From the NCBI GenBank assembly GCA_937924335.1, contig CALDWW010000055.1, forward strand, positions 62,001 to 126,000: 64,000 bases of DNA, in the 5' to 3' direction. A program made the translations under genes and the position numbers. Source of the stretch: an uncultured Gammaproteobacteria bacterium. GTDB taxonomy: Bacteria > Pseudomonadota > Gammaproteobacteria > Steroidobacterales > XN24. The notes beneath the pieces are model-generated. The model saw nothing but the letters and a program-made list of their open reading frames with translations. It was not told the origin of the DNA and searched no databases. Below, piece by piece: positions 38,943 through 48,681 of the stretch (position 1 is its first letter; every line of letters starts with the position of its first letter).

Positions 38943-40349
38943 TCAGTCGGACGCCTCGGCTGCCACTACGACTGCCTGGCGGGCCAGATACTGGCGAGTC
39001 TCGGTGGCTGCCACCCCGCTCAGCATGACCAGACCGATGATATTGGGGATGGCCATCAGGCCGTTCATGACGTCCGAGAAAACCCAGACGAAGTTCAGAC
39101 TGTAGATCGAGCCGGCGTAAGCCGCGACGATGAACAGCAGCTTGTACGGGAACACGGCGCGGCGACCGAGCAGGTAGGCGACGCTCTGCCCGCCGTAGTA
39201 CCCCCAACCGAGGATCGTCGAGAAGGCAAACAAGGTCAGGCAGACGGCGACGATGCCATAACCCAGACTGGTTGGTAACGCGGACGCGAAAGCGGCCTGG
39301 GTCAACGCGGCTCCGTTCATGCCACTGCTCCAGACGCCCGACGCTACGATCGCGATGCCGGTGAATGAGCACACGACGATGGTGTCTATGAAGGTCTGGG
39401 TCATGCTGACCAGCGCCTGCCTGACCGGCTCGCGGGTCTGCGCGGCGGCGGCGGCAATGCCGGCCGAACCCAGACCGGACTCGTTGGAGAAGATGCCCCG
39501 GGCGACGCCGAAACGCATCGCCTGGGCGATCCCGGCGCCCAGAAACCCACCCGCCGCCGCGGTGCCGCTAAATGCGTCGGAGACGATGGTAGTAACGGCT
39601 GCGGGCACCTGCGCGGCGTGCACGATCAACACCCAGCCGCAGGCGATCATGTAAAGACTCACCATGGCAGGGACCAGCACACCCGTGACTCTGCCGATGG
39701 ATCGGACGCCGCCCAGCACGACCAGAGCCAGGCCGGTAGCCACGAACAGTCCGGTTAGCCACTCCGGAACGCCGAAAGCTCCATTGACCGCATCGGCCAG
39801 GGAATTCGACTGGACCATATTGCCGATGCCGAATGCGGCCAGCGCAGTGAACAGGGCGAACAGGACTCCCAGGGGGCGTCCGAGCCAGCGCCAGCGGATA
39901 CCTCGGGACAGGTAGTACATGGGCCCGCCAGCCTGCTCGCCCGCCTCATCGGTCACCCTGTATTTGACCGCCAGAAGTGCCTCGCAGTACTTCGTGGCCA
40001 TCCCAAGAAGCCCCGTCATCCACATCCAGAACAGGGCGCCGGGGCCACCGGCGGCGATCGCCGTGGCGACCCCGACGATATTGCCGGTGCCGACAGTCGC
40101 CGCAAGCGCCGTCATCAAGGCCTGGAAATGTGAAATCTCTCCATCGCCCTCGCCTTCGTGGCGGACGATGAAGGCCAGGTGCAACGCGCTGCCCAGTTGT
40201 CTGAACTGCAGACCGCGGAGACGCAAGGTCAGGAACACACCCACGCCGAGCAACATGGGAATCAGTAGGTTCGGACCCCATATGAAATCCGACGCGCGGG
40301 AGAAGAACTCGGTTATCGCTTCAGGCATGAGTGCGTCTTCTTCAGCCAT
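38943..40349 (-). CDS. Sodium:alanine/glycine (AGCS) symporter
   Basis: The 468-residue membrane protein has about 10-11 helices and the AGCS signatures [59 protein letters not shown] and [11 protein letters not shown]. It imports small neutral amino acids with Na+. ATG 40349 overlaps the 3' end of the flavoprotein gene by 8 bp, suggesting coupling; ATG 40328 is an alternative with no overlap. Its place after an iodotyrosine-deiodinase-like gene suggests it may import that enzyme's amino-acid substrate, which is inference. Confidence 0.92.
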   Translation of the reverse strand: MAEEDALMPEAITEFFSRASDFIWGPNLLIPMLLGVGVFLTLRLRGLQFRQLGSALHLAFIVRHEGEGDGEISHFQALMTALAATVGTGNIVGVATAIAAGGPGALFWMWMTGLLGMATKYCEALLAVKYRVTDEAGEQAGGPMYYLSRGIRWRWLGRPLGVLFALFTALAAFGIGNMVQSNSLADAVNGAFGVPEWLTGLFVATGLALVVLGGVRSIGRVTGVLVPAMVSLYMIACGWVLIVHAAQVPAAVTTIVSDAFSGTAAAGGFLGAGIAQAMRFGVARGIFSNESGLGSAGIAAAAAQTREPVRQALVSMTQTFIDTIVVCSFTGIAIVASGVWSSGMNGAALTQAAFASALPTSLGYGIVAVCLTLFAFSTILGWGYYGGQSVAYLLGRRAVFPYKLLFIVAAYAGSIYSLNFVWVFSDVMNGLMAIPNIIGLVMLSGVAATETRQYLARQAVVVAAEASD

Positions 40350-41028
40350 GATCGATCTTGAAGTCGGCCACTTCTCCCAGCGGCTTCCTGGAGATGTCCG
40401 GCACCCGCACCGTCTCCGAGGGATACCCGGTGACCAGCAGCAGGAATGGTCTCTCGTTACGGGATCGTCCGAGGATCTCGTTGAGGAATTTCATTGGACT
40501 CGGAGTATGTGTCAAGGTGGCCAGGCCGGCATTGTGCAATGCCGCGATCAGGAATCCGGTGGCGATGCCGACTGACTCGGTAGGATAGTAGTGCTTGCGC
40601 CGCTCGCCCCCATCCGTCAGCCCCCAGCGTTCCTCGAATACCGCAATCAGCCAGGGCGCGGTCTCCAGAAACGGCTTGTCGGCGTCCGTGCCCAACGGCG
40701 CAAGCGCTTCCAGCCATTCTTCCGATGCCCGGTGCTCGTAGAAGTGACGTTCCTCGTCTTCGGCAGCGACACGGATGCGATGCTTGATGGCGGCATCGGC
40801 CACGGCGACAAATCGCCAGGGCTGCATGTTAGCGCCGCTGGGAGCGCTGGCTGCGGCGGCGACGCAGTCTTCTATCACCTGCCGCGGAACAGCACGATCG
40901 GAGAAATCGCGGATGGTCCGGCGACGTTGTATGTCCGCGCGGAACTCGGCGGCCCTCCGGAGCATCTCTTGCGGATCATATTCGCGGTACTCCGACCATC
41001 GCCTGAAACCGTTCTTGGAAGCAGTCAT
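40342..41028 (-). CDS. Nitroreductase-fold flavoprotein resembling iodotyrosine deiodinase
   Basis: The 228-residue protein has the FMN-binding nitroreductase pattern [14 protein letters not shown] and [15 protein letters not shown], and the later blocks [18 protein letters not shown] and [16 protein letters not shown]. In the active-site lid, E93, Y97 and K118 reproduce the Glu-x3-Tyr-x20-Lys triad by which iodotyrosine deiodinase grips the amino-acid zwitterion of its substrate. It may therefore reductively dehalogenate halotyrosines. A generic nitroreductase role is the alternative. It follows ycgN by 4 bp and overlaps the symporter gene. Confidence 0.82.
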   Translation of the reverse strand: MTASKNGFRRWSEYREYDPQEMLRRAAEFRADIQRRRTIRDFSDRAVPRQVIEDCVAAAASAPSGANMQPWRFVAVADAAIKHRIRVAAEDEERHFYEHRASEEWLEALAPLGTDADKPFLETAPWLIAVFEERWGLTDGGERRKHYYPTESVGIATGFLIAALHNAGLATLTHTPSPMKFLNEILGRSRNERPFLLLVTGYPSETVRVPDISRKPLGEVADFKIDHG

Positions 41029-41032
41029 TCGG

Positions 41033-41482
41033 TCAATTCCTTATCCATCGGATCACGTGCTCATCCAGCCCCTCTGGCGCAACATGCTCCTCCGCCAGAA
41101 CGCGCCCCGCGACAGAGATCCCGGCCCTTCGGACCGTCTCCGGATCTCCCGACACGAGTGGGTGCCACCAAGCCAGGGGCCTGCCTTCGGCCAGCCGCCT
41201 GTATGCGCAGGTGCCGGGCAACCAACTGGCGTCGCCGATCGTGTCGGGCTCGAGCCTGACACAATCCGGCACCCGTTCGCGGCGCGCCGGATAATCCGTA
41301 CAGCGACAACTCGTGATGTCGAGTAAGCGGCAAGCCACGCGCGTGTAGTAGAGCCTTCCGGTGTGTTCGTCCTCAAGTTTGTGCAGGCAGCAGCGACCGC
41401 AGCCGTCACAGAGAGCTTCCCATTCCTCGGGGCTCATCTGTTTCAGAGTTTTCCTGCTCCAGAATTCCGGTGCCAGGCTCAA
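41033..41482 (-). CDS. YcgN/UPF0260 cysteine cluster protein
   Basis: The 149-residue protein has the UPF0260 Cys cluster [14 protein letters not shown], followed by further cysteines ([15 protein letters not shown], ..[14 protein letters not shown]) that could hold Fe-S or zinc. The family is widespread and of unknown role. It is the first gene of the unit that continues with the deiodinase-like flavoprotein and the AGCS symporter, and is divergent from the hydroxyacid dehydrogenase gene across 124 bp. Confidence 0.92.
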   Translation of the reverse strand: MSLAPEFWSRKTLKQMSPEEWEALCDGCGRCCLHKLEDEHTGRLYYTRVACRLLDITSCRCTDYPARRERVPDCVRLEPDTIGDASWLPGTCAYRRLAEGRPLAWWHPLVSGDPETVRRAGISVAGRVLAEEHVAPEGLDEHVIRWIRN

Positions 41483-41606
41483 AAATCCGTCTCCTATCCT
41501 GCGGGCAAAGTCGCTTGGCGGGGTGTTGACCCGACCGGACCCGGGACGACGCCAGTGGTTGGCGCATAGTGTACCCTTGCCGTCCGTTCACCCGAGTGCT
41601 CTGGCT

Positions 41607-42563
41607 ATGAAGGCCGTCTTCCTTGATTTTGACACCGTGAGTAATGGCGACGTCGATCCGGCGTCGATTGCGGCCGCCGGTGTCGGCCTGCAGATCCACG
41701 GCGTCACCGCGGACAGTGAGATCCACGAACGTATTCGGTCAGCCGAGATCGTGATCACGAATAAGCTGAGGCTGGACGCGACCGGGTTCGACGCCGCTCC
41801 CGGCCTGCGCCTGGTCTGCGTGGCTGCAACCGGGGTCAACAATGTCGATCTGGACGCTGCCCGGGAGCGGCAGATCGGCGTGTGCAACATCGCCTCATAT
41901 TGCACCCAGTCAGTCGTGCAACACGTCTTCGCCGTCATCCTGTCGCTGACTCATCACATCGCGGAGTATCAGCAGATACTCCGCTCGGGCGCCTGGCGTG
42001 ACAGCCCGCAGTTCTGTCTTCTCGACTTCCCGATACGAGAACTCTCGGGGCTCAACCTCGGAATCGTCGGGCTCGGAGAGTTGGGCCGCGCCGTCGCTCG
42101 CATGGGCGAAGCGTTCGGCATGCGTGTGATCGCCGCCCAGCGACCCGGCTACGAGGGCCCGGCCCCCGATCGGGTGCCGCTGGACCGCCTGCTGCGTGAC
42201 TCCGATATTGTCAGCCTGCACTGCCCATTGACCGATCGGACCCGCAATCTCATAGGGCAGCGCGAGCTGTCGCTGATGAAACGGGACGCTATCCTGATCA
42301 ACACGGCGCGCGGAGGCCTGGTGGACTCGGCGGCGCTGGCGGATTGTCTGCGACGAGAGGCCATCGCAGGCGCGGCTGTCGACGTGCTGTCGCAGGAGCC
42401 TCCGATCGACGGAGACCCCCTGCTCGCCGACGACCTGCCCAACCTCGTCGTTACGCCGCATATCGCCTGGGCGGCCAGGGAAGCGCGTCAGAGGGCAGTC
42501 GACGAGATCGCGGCAAACATCGTGTCTTTTCTGTCGGGGGGAAGGCGACAACGGGTCGTCTGA
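41607..42563 (+). CDS. D-2-hydroxyacid dehydrogenase
   Basis: The 318-residue protein has the D-hydroxyacid dehydrogenase pattern: NAD fingerprint LGIVGLGELGRAVA, the catalytic Arg in NTARGGLVDSAAL, Glu in VLSQEPP, and His in VVTPHIAW. Closest types are glycerate/hydroxypyruvate reductases. ATG 41607 is preferred because upstream in-frame sequence overlaps the divergent ycgN gene. It lies 11 bp before the photolyase gene and may be co-transcribed with it. Confidence 0.88.
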   Translation: MKAVFLDFDTVSNGDVDPASIAAAGVGLQIHGVTADSEIHERIRSAEIVITNKLRLDATGFDAAPGLRLVCVAATGVNNVDLDAARERQIGVCNIASYCTQSVVQHVFAVILSLTHHIAEYQQILRSGAWRDSPQFCLLDFPIRELSGLNLGIVGLGELGRAVARMGEAFGMRVIAAQRPGYEGPAPDRVPLDRLLRDSDIVSLHCPLTDRTRNLIGQRELSLMKRDAILINTARGGLVDSAALADCLRREAIAGAAVDVLSQEPPIDGDPLLADDLPNLVVTPHIAWAAREARQRAVDEIAANIVSFLSGGRRQRVV

Positions 42564-42574
42564 ACACACGGATC

Positions 42575-44014
42575 ATGCAACCTATCATCGTCTGGCTGAG
42601 ACGCGAGCTTCGGCTGACCGATAACGCGGCTCTGATGGCTGCCGCAGAGCGCGGTGATAACGTCATCCCCGTATACATCTGGTCGCCGGCGGAAGACCAT
42701 CCCTGGGAACCGGGAAGCGCCCAGCGCTGGTGGCTGCATCACAGCCTCCGTGCGCTGGACAGGGATCTCGCGGATGCCGGGAGCCGGCTTATCGTCCGCT
42801 CGGGCAACTCGTTACAGGTACTGCGCCAGCTCGCAGAAGAGACCGGTGCGAGCGGCGTATTCTGGAATCGACTCTACGAACCAGCGGCACGCGAACGGGA
42901 TGCGACGATCAAGGCAGCGCTGCGGGAGGACGGGCTGATCTGCGAGAGTTTCAACGCCTCGCTGTTGTTCGAGCCCTGGCAAGTTGCGACTGCTGCGGGC
43001 AACCCGTATCGCGTATTCACGCCGTTCTGGAAGTCCTGTCTGGCCATCGAGCCACCAAGGGAGCCAGTCGCAAAGCCAACCAGGCTTGCCGCGCCGCCTC
43101 GCTGGCCAGAGTCCATGCCGGTGGATGCGCTGGAACTCCTGCCGCGCGCGCCCTGGGAGGCGGGACTGGAGGCATCCTGGTCCCCGGGAGAAACTGGTGC
43201 GTGGAAGCAGCTGGAGGCGTTTCTGAGCCATGGTCTGCTCGGATATGACGGTCGTCGGGACTATCCGGCTATTAACGGGGTTTCCAGGTTGTCGCCGCAT
43301 CTCCACTTCGGGGAGATGTCCCCTTTCTCGCTTTGGCAGGCAGTCTCGTCCTTGTCAGCTGCCGGGACGGAATCAGGTGCGGCCGCGTATCTTCGCGAAC
43401 TGGGCTGGCGGGAGTTCGCCCATCACGTTCTGTATCACTTCCCGCACACGGCAGAGGAGCCTCTCGATGCCCGCTTCGGGAATTTCCCCTGGCGCCGCGG
43501 CGGCGGAGCCCCACTCGAAGCATGGCAGAAGGGCCGGACGGGGATACCGATGGTGGATGCCGGCATGCGGCAGCTCTGGCGGACAGGCTGGATGCACAAC
43601 CGTGTGCGGATGGTCGTTGCCTCGCTGCTCGTCAAGAATCTGCAATGGTCATGGCGGGAGGGCGCCGAGTGGTTCTGGGACACCCTGGTCGATGCCAGCC
43701 TCGCCAACAACACAATGGGCTGGCAGTGGGCCGCGGGCTGCGGGGCGGATGCGGCGCCCTTCTTCCGGATATTCAATCCGGTCTTGCAGGGGCAGAAGTT
43801 TGATCCGGACGGCGGTTATGTCCGCCGCTATGTACCCGAACTCCGCAAGGTGCCCCCGAGATACCTGCATCGGCCGTGGGAAATGTCTGTGTCGGAGCGG
43901 GACAAGATCGGATTCCGCCTGGGACGCGACTATCCCGAACCCATTGTCGACCTCAAGACTTCGCGTCAGCGGGCGCTCGAGGCGTTCAAGTCTCTTCGGA
44001 GCGGTTCGACCTGA
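42575..44014 (+). CDS. phrB: Deoxyribodipyrimidine photolyase
   Basis: The 479-residue protein has the N-terminal antenna domain (VWLRRELRLTDNAALMAA) and the C-terminal FAD domain (SRLSPHLHFGEMSP, GWREFAHHVLYHFP, WQKGRTGIPMVDAGMRQLW, MHNRVRMVVASLLVKNL, and the NNTMGWQWAAGCGADAAPFF stretch). These are marks of class I CPD photolyases, which repair UV-induced pyrimidine dimers with blue light. Its 3' end overlaps the convergent Nudix gene by 29 bp. Confidence 0.94.
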   Translation: MQPIIVWLRRELRLTDNAALMAAAERGDNVIPVYIWSPAEDHPWEPGSAQRWWLHHSLRALDRDLADAGSRLIVRSGNSLQVLRQLAEETGASGVFWNRLYEPAARERDATIKAALREDGLICESFNASLLFEPWQVATAAGNPYRVFTPFWKSCLAIEPPREPVAKPTRLAAPPRWPESMPVDALELLPRAPWEAGLEASWSPGETGAWKQLEAFLSHGLLGYDGRRDYPAINGVSRLSPHLHFGEMSPFSLWQAVSSLSAAGTESGAAAYLRELGWREFAHHVLYHFPHTAEEPLDARFGNFPWRRGGGAPLEAWQKGRTGIPMVDAGMRQLWRTGWMHNRVRMVVASLLVKNLQWSWREGAEWFWDTLVDASLANNTMGWQWAAGCGADAAPFFRIFNPVLQGQKFDPDGGYVRRYVPELRKVPPRYLHRPWEMSVSERDKIGFRLGRDYPEPIVDLKTSRQRALEAFKSLRSGST

Positions 44015-44435
44015 TACCGATCTGCCGGGACGCCCAGTCGACGACCGGTTGCACCCGCGGTGAGGTTAGCCGACTTGCCTCTTCAGCGCACACCCAACGA
44101 TATTCGCTGTGTTCAGGACGGCCGAGCTCCGGATTGGTCGGCAGATCCACTTTCCTTCTCTCGGTACGGGCGATGTAGTAACGGGCGACCTTGCCGCGAC
44201 TGTACGGCCCCGTCTCCACGAACTCGGCACCCCAGTCGAACCGCAGGTCCCCGAGCGTGGTCTCTTCCTCCACCTCCCGGACAGCCGCTTCCACGGGGCT
44301 CTCCCCGGCTTCCACCATGCCTTTGGGGAAATCCCAGTGACTGAAGGCGCGCAGCAACAAAAATCGCCACTCATCGCCGACGGATCGGACGACGACCACG
44401 CCCGCGGAGAGTCGTGTCTGGGCGAAATAGTCCAT
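43986..44435 (-). CDS. Nudix hydrolase, probable Ap4A-type
   Basis: The 149-residue protein contains a complete Nudix box, G-x5-E-x7-REVEEETTL beginning at GMVEAGE, preceded by HWDFPKG as in diadenosine tetraphosphate hydrolases of the MutT/asymmetric type. The C-terminal YRWVCAEEA fits the same group. Substrate is inferred. The gene converges on and overlaps phrB. Confidence 0.9.
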   Translation of the reverse strand: MDYFAQTRLSAGVVVVRSVGDEWRFLLLRAFSHWDFPKGMVEAGESPVEAAVREVEEETTLGDLRFDWGAEFVETGPYSRGKVARYYIARTERRKVDLPTNPELGRPEHSEYRWVCAEEASRLTSPRVQPVVDWASRQIGIRSNRSEET

Positions 44436-44575
44436 CCGCCCAGTATACCGTCCGGTCCTTCGGACACCGATGATTCATGCGGCCTGAGAGGCCACCAGAT
44501 CAGTCCCCTGGCACTCGAGTACCTCGATGACCGGCCCCGTTGTCGTGAGTCTGGCGACATTGAGCCTGACGGTGG

Positions 44576-44605
44576 TTGATTTATTCAGCTAATTGGTTTT
44601 ATATT
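44576..44605 (+). promoter_or_regulatory. Predicted sigma-70 promoter of oxyR
   Basis: TTGATT (44576-44581), an 18-bp spacer, and TATATT (44600-44605) in a locally AT-rich stretch. Transcription would start near 44612, only about 2 nt before the oxyR ATG, implying a leaderless transcript. It sits beside the OxyR box. Confidence 0.6.
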
Positions 44606-44606
44606 T

Positions 44607-44627
44607 CTGATAGATGAAAGCTATCAG
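44607..44627. promoter_or_regulatory. OxyR-type operator overlapping the oxyR start codon
   Basis: CTGATAG-N7-CTATCAG is a perfect inverted repeat. Its core ATAGATGAAAGCTAT (44610-44624) matches every fixed position of the OxyR half-site ATAGnTnnnAnCTAT, and contains the LysR T-N11-A motif. The ATG of oxyR lies inside it at 44614-44616. The adjoining half-site 22 bp upstream (44588-44602) matches only weakly. Autorepression is the expected role. Confidence 0.7.
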
Positions 44628-45549
44628 CTCCGGAATCAGCCTGAGAGCCCTCGGTTATCTGGTCGCGCTGGCCGACGAGAACCATTTCGGCAGGGCGGCG
44701 CAGCGTTGCTTCGTCAGCCAACCGACGCTGAGCGCCCAGATCAAGAAGCTGGAAGATCAACTCGGCGTGCAGCTGGTAGAACGGAGCCAGCGGCGGGTCA
44801 TGATGACGGGTATCGGTGAGAGGATCGTCTCACGTGCGCGGGCCGTCCTCCGGGAAGTGGATGAGATCTGCGAGTCGGCCCGTAATCATCAGGATCCGCT
44901 TGCCGGTGATCTGCGCGTAGGCGTCATCCCCACCATCGCCCCCTATCTCTTGCCCCTGATCGCCCCTGACCTGCACAAGACCCTGCCGCGACTGAAGCTT
45001 TACCTTCTGGAGCTCCAGACGGAACCTTTGCTCGCGGCCCTCGGGAACGGCGACGTCGACCTGGCGATCCTGGCGTTGCCGATCGCGCAGGACGGCTTGC
45101 AGATACAGGAGCTCTACTCGGAAGACTTCGTCGCCGCCCTGCCCTCGGGACACCGTCTGTCGCAACGACCGCATCTCAAGGTGTCGGATCTCGAAGGCGA
45201 GACCCTGCTTCTGCTCGAGGAAGGGCACTGCCTGAGGGACCAGGCGCTGGAAATCTGCAACCGTGTCGATATAGACGAGGCTCAGGACTTCCGTGCCACC
45301 AGCCTCGAGACACTCAGGCAGATGGTCGCCTCGGGGATCGGCGTCACGCTGCTCCCCGGGCTCGCCACGGAGCGCCCGGTGGCCAGAGTCGCAGGATTGG
45401 TGACCCGGCCGCTCAGGAACCCGACCCCGGACCGCCGGATCGCGGCGGCCTGGCGACGCACGAGTCCCCGCATCGCCACGCTTGAAGAAGTCTGCCGCAT
45501 CATCCGGCAGACGCTGGTGGCCAGCAAGGCGCCGATCAAAAGCGCCTGA
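44614..45549 (+). CDS. oxyR: Hydrogen peroxide-sensing LysR regulator OxyR
   Basis: The 311-residue protein has the LysR helix-turn-helix (LVALADENHFGRAAQRCFVSQPTLSAQI) and a C-terminal sensor domain with C206 and C215 (EEGHCLRDQALEIC), which reproduce the C199/C208 disulfide pair of E. coli OxyR with the same 9-residue spacing. The N terminus is about 7 residues longer than in E. coli. There is no Shine-Dalgarno before the ATG. Its 3' end overlaps the convergent permease gene by 14 bp. Confidence 0.94.
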   Translation: MKAISSGISLRALGYLVALADENHFGRAAQRCFVSQPTLSAQIKKLEDQLGVQLVERSQRRVMMTGIGERIVSRARAVLREVDEICESARNHQDPLAGDLRVGVIPTIAPYLLPLIAPDLHKTLPRLKLYLLELQTEPLLAALGNGDVDLAILALPIAQDGLQIQELYSEDFVAALPSGHRLSQRPHLKVSDLEGETLLLLEEGHCLRDQALEICNRVDIDEAQDFRATSLETLRQMVASGIGVTLLPGLATERPVARVAGLVTRPLRNPTPDRRIAAAWRRTSPRIATLEEVCRIIRQTLVASKAPIKSA

Positions 45550-48025
45550 GCACGGCCACCGGCGAGTGGGTCACGACGGTTCGCGTCGCCAGAAAACCGC
45601 TGCCGCCGACCAGCACGAGCCCGGCCATGAGACCGGCAAGCCAGAGCCACGGATTGCCGTCGAAATCGAGCTGGAACACACGGTCGGCAATCACCGTACC
45701 GGTTACCAGCGCGCCGCCCGCGGCAAGGGTCCCGGCCAGAACGCCGAGTAGCGAAAACTCAATCAGCGCCGCGCTAAGGACCTGGCTTCTGCGAGCCCCG
45801 AGTGATCTCAGCAGAGCGCTCTCATAGAGTCTCTCATCGCGACCGGCGTCAACCACGGCCAGTAACACGAGTACACCGGCGGCCAGAGAGAACAGGAAGA
45901 CGTACTGGACCGCCGTGGCGGCCTGATCCATGACGCGGCGGATCTGTCCGAGGATCGCATCGATATCGATGATAGTGACGCTGGGAAATTTGCGGATGAG
46001 TTCGAGCAGGTCAGCGCCATTCTGCGGCGTCACGTGGATGCTCCCGATATGGGTGGTCGGGTAGGGGTCGAGCGTGCCGGGTGAGAACAGCATGAAAAAA
46101 TTCGGGCGAAACGAGTCCCACTGGACCGTGCGCAGGCTGGTCACGTCTGCCGTGAATTGCTCCCCCGCCACATCGAATCCCAGCCTGTCGCCCAGGTCTA
46201 TCCCCAGATCGCGGGCGAACTCGACTTCCACCGACACCTGCCCCGTCGCGGCACTCGAATCGGACCACCAGGTCCCCTGCACGACACTGTTATCTTCCTG
46301 CAGTTCAAGGTTGCTGCTCAGGTTGGCCTCTCTGTCGGCCAGTCGCCTGCCACGCTCCGACGCCAGCGACTCGATGTCCAGGATCTCACCGTTGATCTCA
46401 GTAAGGCGCGCCCGGACCAGCGGCACCAGCCCGGCCTCGCCGACGCGATCCTCGAGGAATGCCGTCACCTGCTGCACCTCGTCGGGCTGGATGTTGATCA
46501 GGAAGCGGTTCGGAGCATCCTCCGGTAGCGCCGCGCGCCACTCCACGAGCAGGTCGGTGCGCACCAGCGTCAGCAGCAGGAGCACCATGATCCCGAGGCC
46601 GAACGCGACGACCTGGACGACACTGCTGGTCCTGCGACGCGCAAGCCCGGCCAACGCATAACGCCAGGCTGCCCCGGCCGACCCCCTGATCCTCGTTGCA
46701 ACGATCACCAGCACTGCCGCGGAGACAGCAAGCACCAACAGCAGGACCAGCAGGCCCAGGACGAGCCACCCGGCCAGCACCGCGTCGCCCACCTGCCAGA
46801 ACAGCAACCCCACGATCGATACCGCAGCGGCCCCGTACACTGTCCACGCAGAGGGCGGGGGCGCGGACAGGTCCCGGCGAAGCACTCGCAATGGTGGCAC
46901 GCGTCGCACGGCCACCAGACTGGGCAAAGCGAAGCCTGCGAGCACGACGGCGGCGAGCGCCGCCCCGCCCAGGGCCGGCCGCAATCCGGGCGCCGGAAGC
47001 TCGCTGCCGGCCAGGTCCGTAAGAACCATCGCCAGTCCGGCTTGCGCGCCGTATCCGAGGATCACCCCGGCCAGAGCGGAAGTCGCAGCTATGGTCGCCA
47101 GTTGAGCAAGACTGACCTTCAGAACGTAGGACTCCCGCGCCCCGAACGACTTCATGAGCGCCACGGTATCAATCTGTCTCCCCGCGTATCGACTGGCCGC
47201 CATGGCGACAGCTACCGCCGCCAGTAATGTGCCGACCAGAGCCGCGAGACCCAGAAATCGTTGTGCCCGGGTAAGCGCGTTGCGGATCTCCGGGCCGGCG
47301 TCGCTCAGGTCACGAATCCGCTCGCTGACGCCAAGTCGCGGCACGACGAACGCCCTGAGATCGGTGATCGCGTCGCGGTCGCCGGCGAACAGCTGTTTGT
47401 AGCTGACCCGACTGCCCGGCTGTATCAACCCCGTCGCGGGCACATCCCGCTCGTTGATCAGCAGTGTGGGTGCCAGGTCGACGAAACTGAAACCCTGATC
47501 GGGGCGGTAGTCGAGCACACGCGTAATGGTCAATCGCGCATCCCCCAGGGCGACAGTGACCCCTGGCGACTCTCCCAGGCGAGCCAGCAGCTTCGCGTCG
47601 GCCCACGCCTCGCCCGGTTGCGGCACCGAAGATGCCACAAGCGACTCGCCGAACGGCGTGTCACTGGTGCGTAGCTGGCCCCGAAGCGGATACTTCTCGC
47701 TGACCGCCTCGACATCGACCAGCGCTGTCGAGTCGCCGGCAACTACGACACTCGGGAACGACGTCCCGGTGGCGACCTGCAGCCCGGAAGCTGACGCCTC
47801 CCGGAGGTACAGATCCGAAATCGGCCGATTGGACCTGATGACCAGGTCGGCGGCGAGGACCTCTGCGGATCGCATCACGACGACCTGTTCGACGCGATCG
47901 GTGAAAAAACCGACCGCGGTCATGGCAGCCACGGCCAGCGTGACCGCGGCAACCAGGACTCTCAGTTCGCCGCCGCGCAGATCGCGGATGACGGACACAA
48001 ACCCCTGTCGGACGGCTCCCCTCAC
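45536..48025 (-). CDS. ybbP: ABC transporter permease YbbP (FtsX type)
   Basis: The 829-residue membrane protein has an N-terminal helix followed by a large periplasmic MacB-like domain, two FtsX permease cores (one around 265-375, another near the C terminus around 700-829) and a four-helix middle, about ten membrane segments in all. It pairs with the ATPase YbbA encoded just upstream, overlapping by 4 bp. Such MacB/Lol-type systems usually work on lipids or lipoproteins at the outer inner-membrane leaflet rather than transport solutes. The linkage with tesA suggests a lipid role. Confidence 0.9.
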   Translation of the reverse strand: MRGAVRQGFVSVIRDLRGGELRVLVAAVTLAVAAMTAVGFFTDRVEQVVVMRSAEVLAADLVIRSNRPISDLYLREASASGLQVATGTSFPSVVVAGDSTALVDVEAVSEKYPLRGQLRTSDTPFGESLVASSVPQPGEAWADAKLLARLGESPGVTVALGDARLTITRVLDYRPDQGFSFVDLAPTLLINERDVPATGLIQPGSRVSYKQLFAGDRDAITDLRAFVVPRLGVSERIRDLSDAGPEIRNALTRAQRFLGLAALVGTLLAAVAVAMAASRYAGRQIDTVALMKSFGARESYVLKVSLAQLATIAATSALAGVILGYGAQAGLAMVLTDLAGSELPAPGLRPALGGAALAAVVLAGFALPSLVAVRRVPPLRVLRRDLSAPPPSAWTVYGAAAVSIVGLLFWQVGDAVLAGWLVLGLLVLLLVLAVSAAVLVIVATRIRGSAGAAWRYALAGLARRRTSSVVQVVAFGLGIMVLLLLTLVRTDLLVEWRAALPEDAPNRFLINIQPDEVQQVTAFLEDRVGEAGLVPLVRARLTEINGEILDIESLASERGRRLADREANLSSNLELQEDNSVVQGTWWSDSSAATGQVSVEVEFARDLGIDLGDRLGFDVAGEQFTADVTSLRTVQWDSFRPNFFMLFSPGTLDPYPTTHIGSIHVTPQNGADLLELIRKFPSVTIIDIDAILGQIRRVMDQAATAVQYVFLFSLAAGVLVLLAVVDAGRDERLYESALLRSLGARRSQVLSAALIEFSLLGVLAGTLAAGGALVTGTVIADRVFQLDFDGNPWLWLAGLMAGLVLVGGSGFLATRTVVTHSPVAVLRRF

Positions 48026-48681
48026 GCCAGCCGGCCCGCATCCAGCCGCACGGTGCGATCACAGCGCGACGCCAGGACCTGGTCATGGGTTACGAGGACC
48101 AGGGTGGTTCCATGCTCCGCATTGAGATCGAACAGCAGATTGGCTACCCGCTCGCCGGTCGCGGCGTCGAGATTCCCGGTCGGCTCGTCCGCAAACAGGA
48201 TCAATGGCCGGCCTACGAATGCCCTGGCGATTGCCACCCGTTGCCTCTCCCCACCCGATAACTGTCTTGGATAGTGTTTGGCGCGCTCCGCGAGGCCGAC
48301 TCGCTCGAGGACGGTCAATGCCGCGGCCCGTGCCTGACGATCTCCAGCGAGTTCCAGGGGCAGCATCACATTCTCCAGAGCGGTCAGCGAGGGAATGAGA
48401 TGGAAAGACTGGAATACGAATCCCACGCGCTGGGCCCGGAGGGCAGCCCTGCCGTCCTCATCCAGTCGCGTCAGGTCCTGACCGTCCAGTATCACCTGTC
48501 CGGCAGTGGGCAGGTCCAGCCCTGCCAGGAGTGCCAGCAACGTCGACTTGCCGGCGCCGGAGGCGCCGATGATCGCAACCGATTCCCCCCTCACAATGCC
48601 CAGATCGATGCCGTCCACGATAGTCAGCGTGCCCTCCGGGCTGCTAACCTCTCGCGTCAATCGGCTGCTTTCAAGAACCAT
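48022..48681 (-). CDS. ybbA: ABC transporter ATP-binding protein YbbA
   Basis: The 219-residue ATPase has Walker A GASGAGKS (39-46), signature LSGGERQRVAIARA, Walker B LILFADEPTGNLD and the H-loop VTHD, of the LolD/MacB ATPase class. ATG 48681 is chosen because GGAG lies 6 nt upstream; ATG 48696 adds five residues and has AGGAG about 12 nt away. The ATG at 48681 and the divergent tesA ATG at 48680 share one CATG. It overlaps ybbP by 4 bp. Confidence 0.9.
   Translation of the reverse strand: MVLESSRLTREVSSPEGTLTIVDGIDLGIVRGESVAIIGASGAGKSTLLALLAGLDLPTAGQVILDGQDLTRLDEDGRAALRAQRVGFVFQSFHLIPSLTALENVMLPLELAGDRQARAAALTVLERVGLAERAKHYPRQLSGGERQRVAIARAFVGRPLILFADEPTGNLDAATGERVANLLFDLNAEHGTTLVLVTHDQVLASRCDRTVRLDAGRLA

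Noticed and set aside
44588..44602. Second OxyR half-site upstream of the one on the start codon
   Set aside because: Only about 4 of the 10 fixed consensus positions match, so a full two-half-site operator cannot be claimed.
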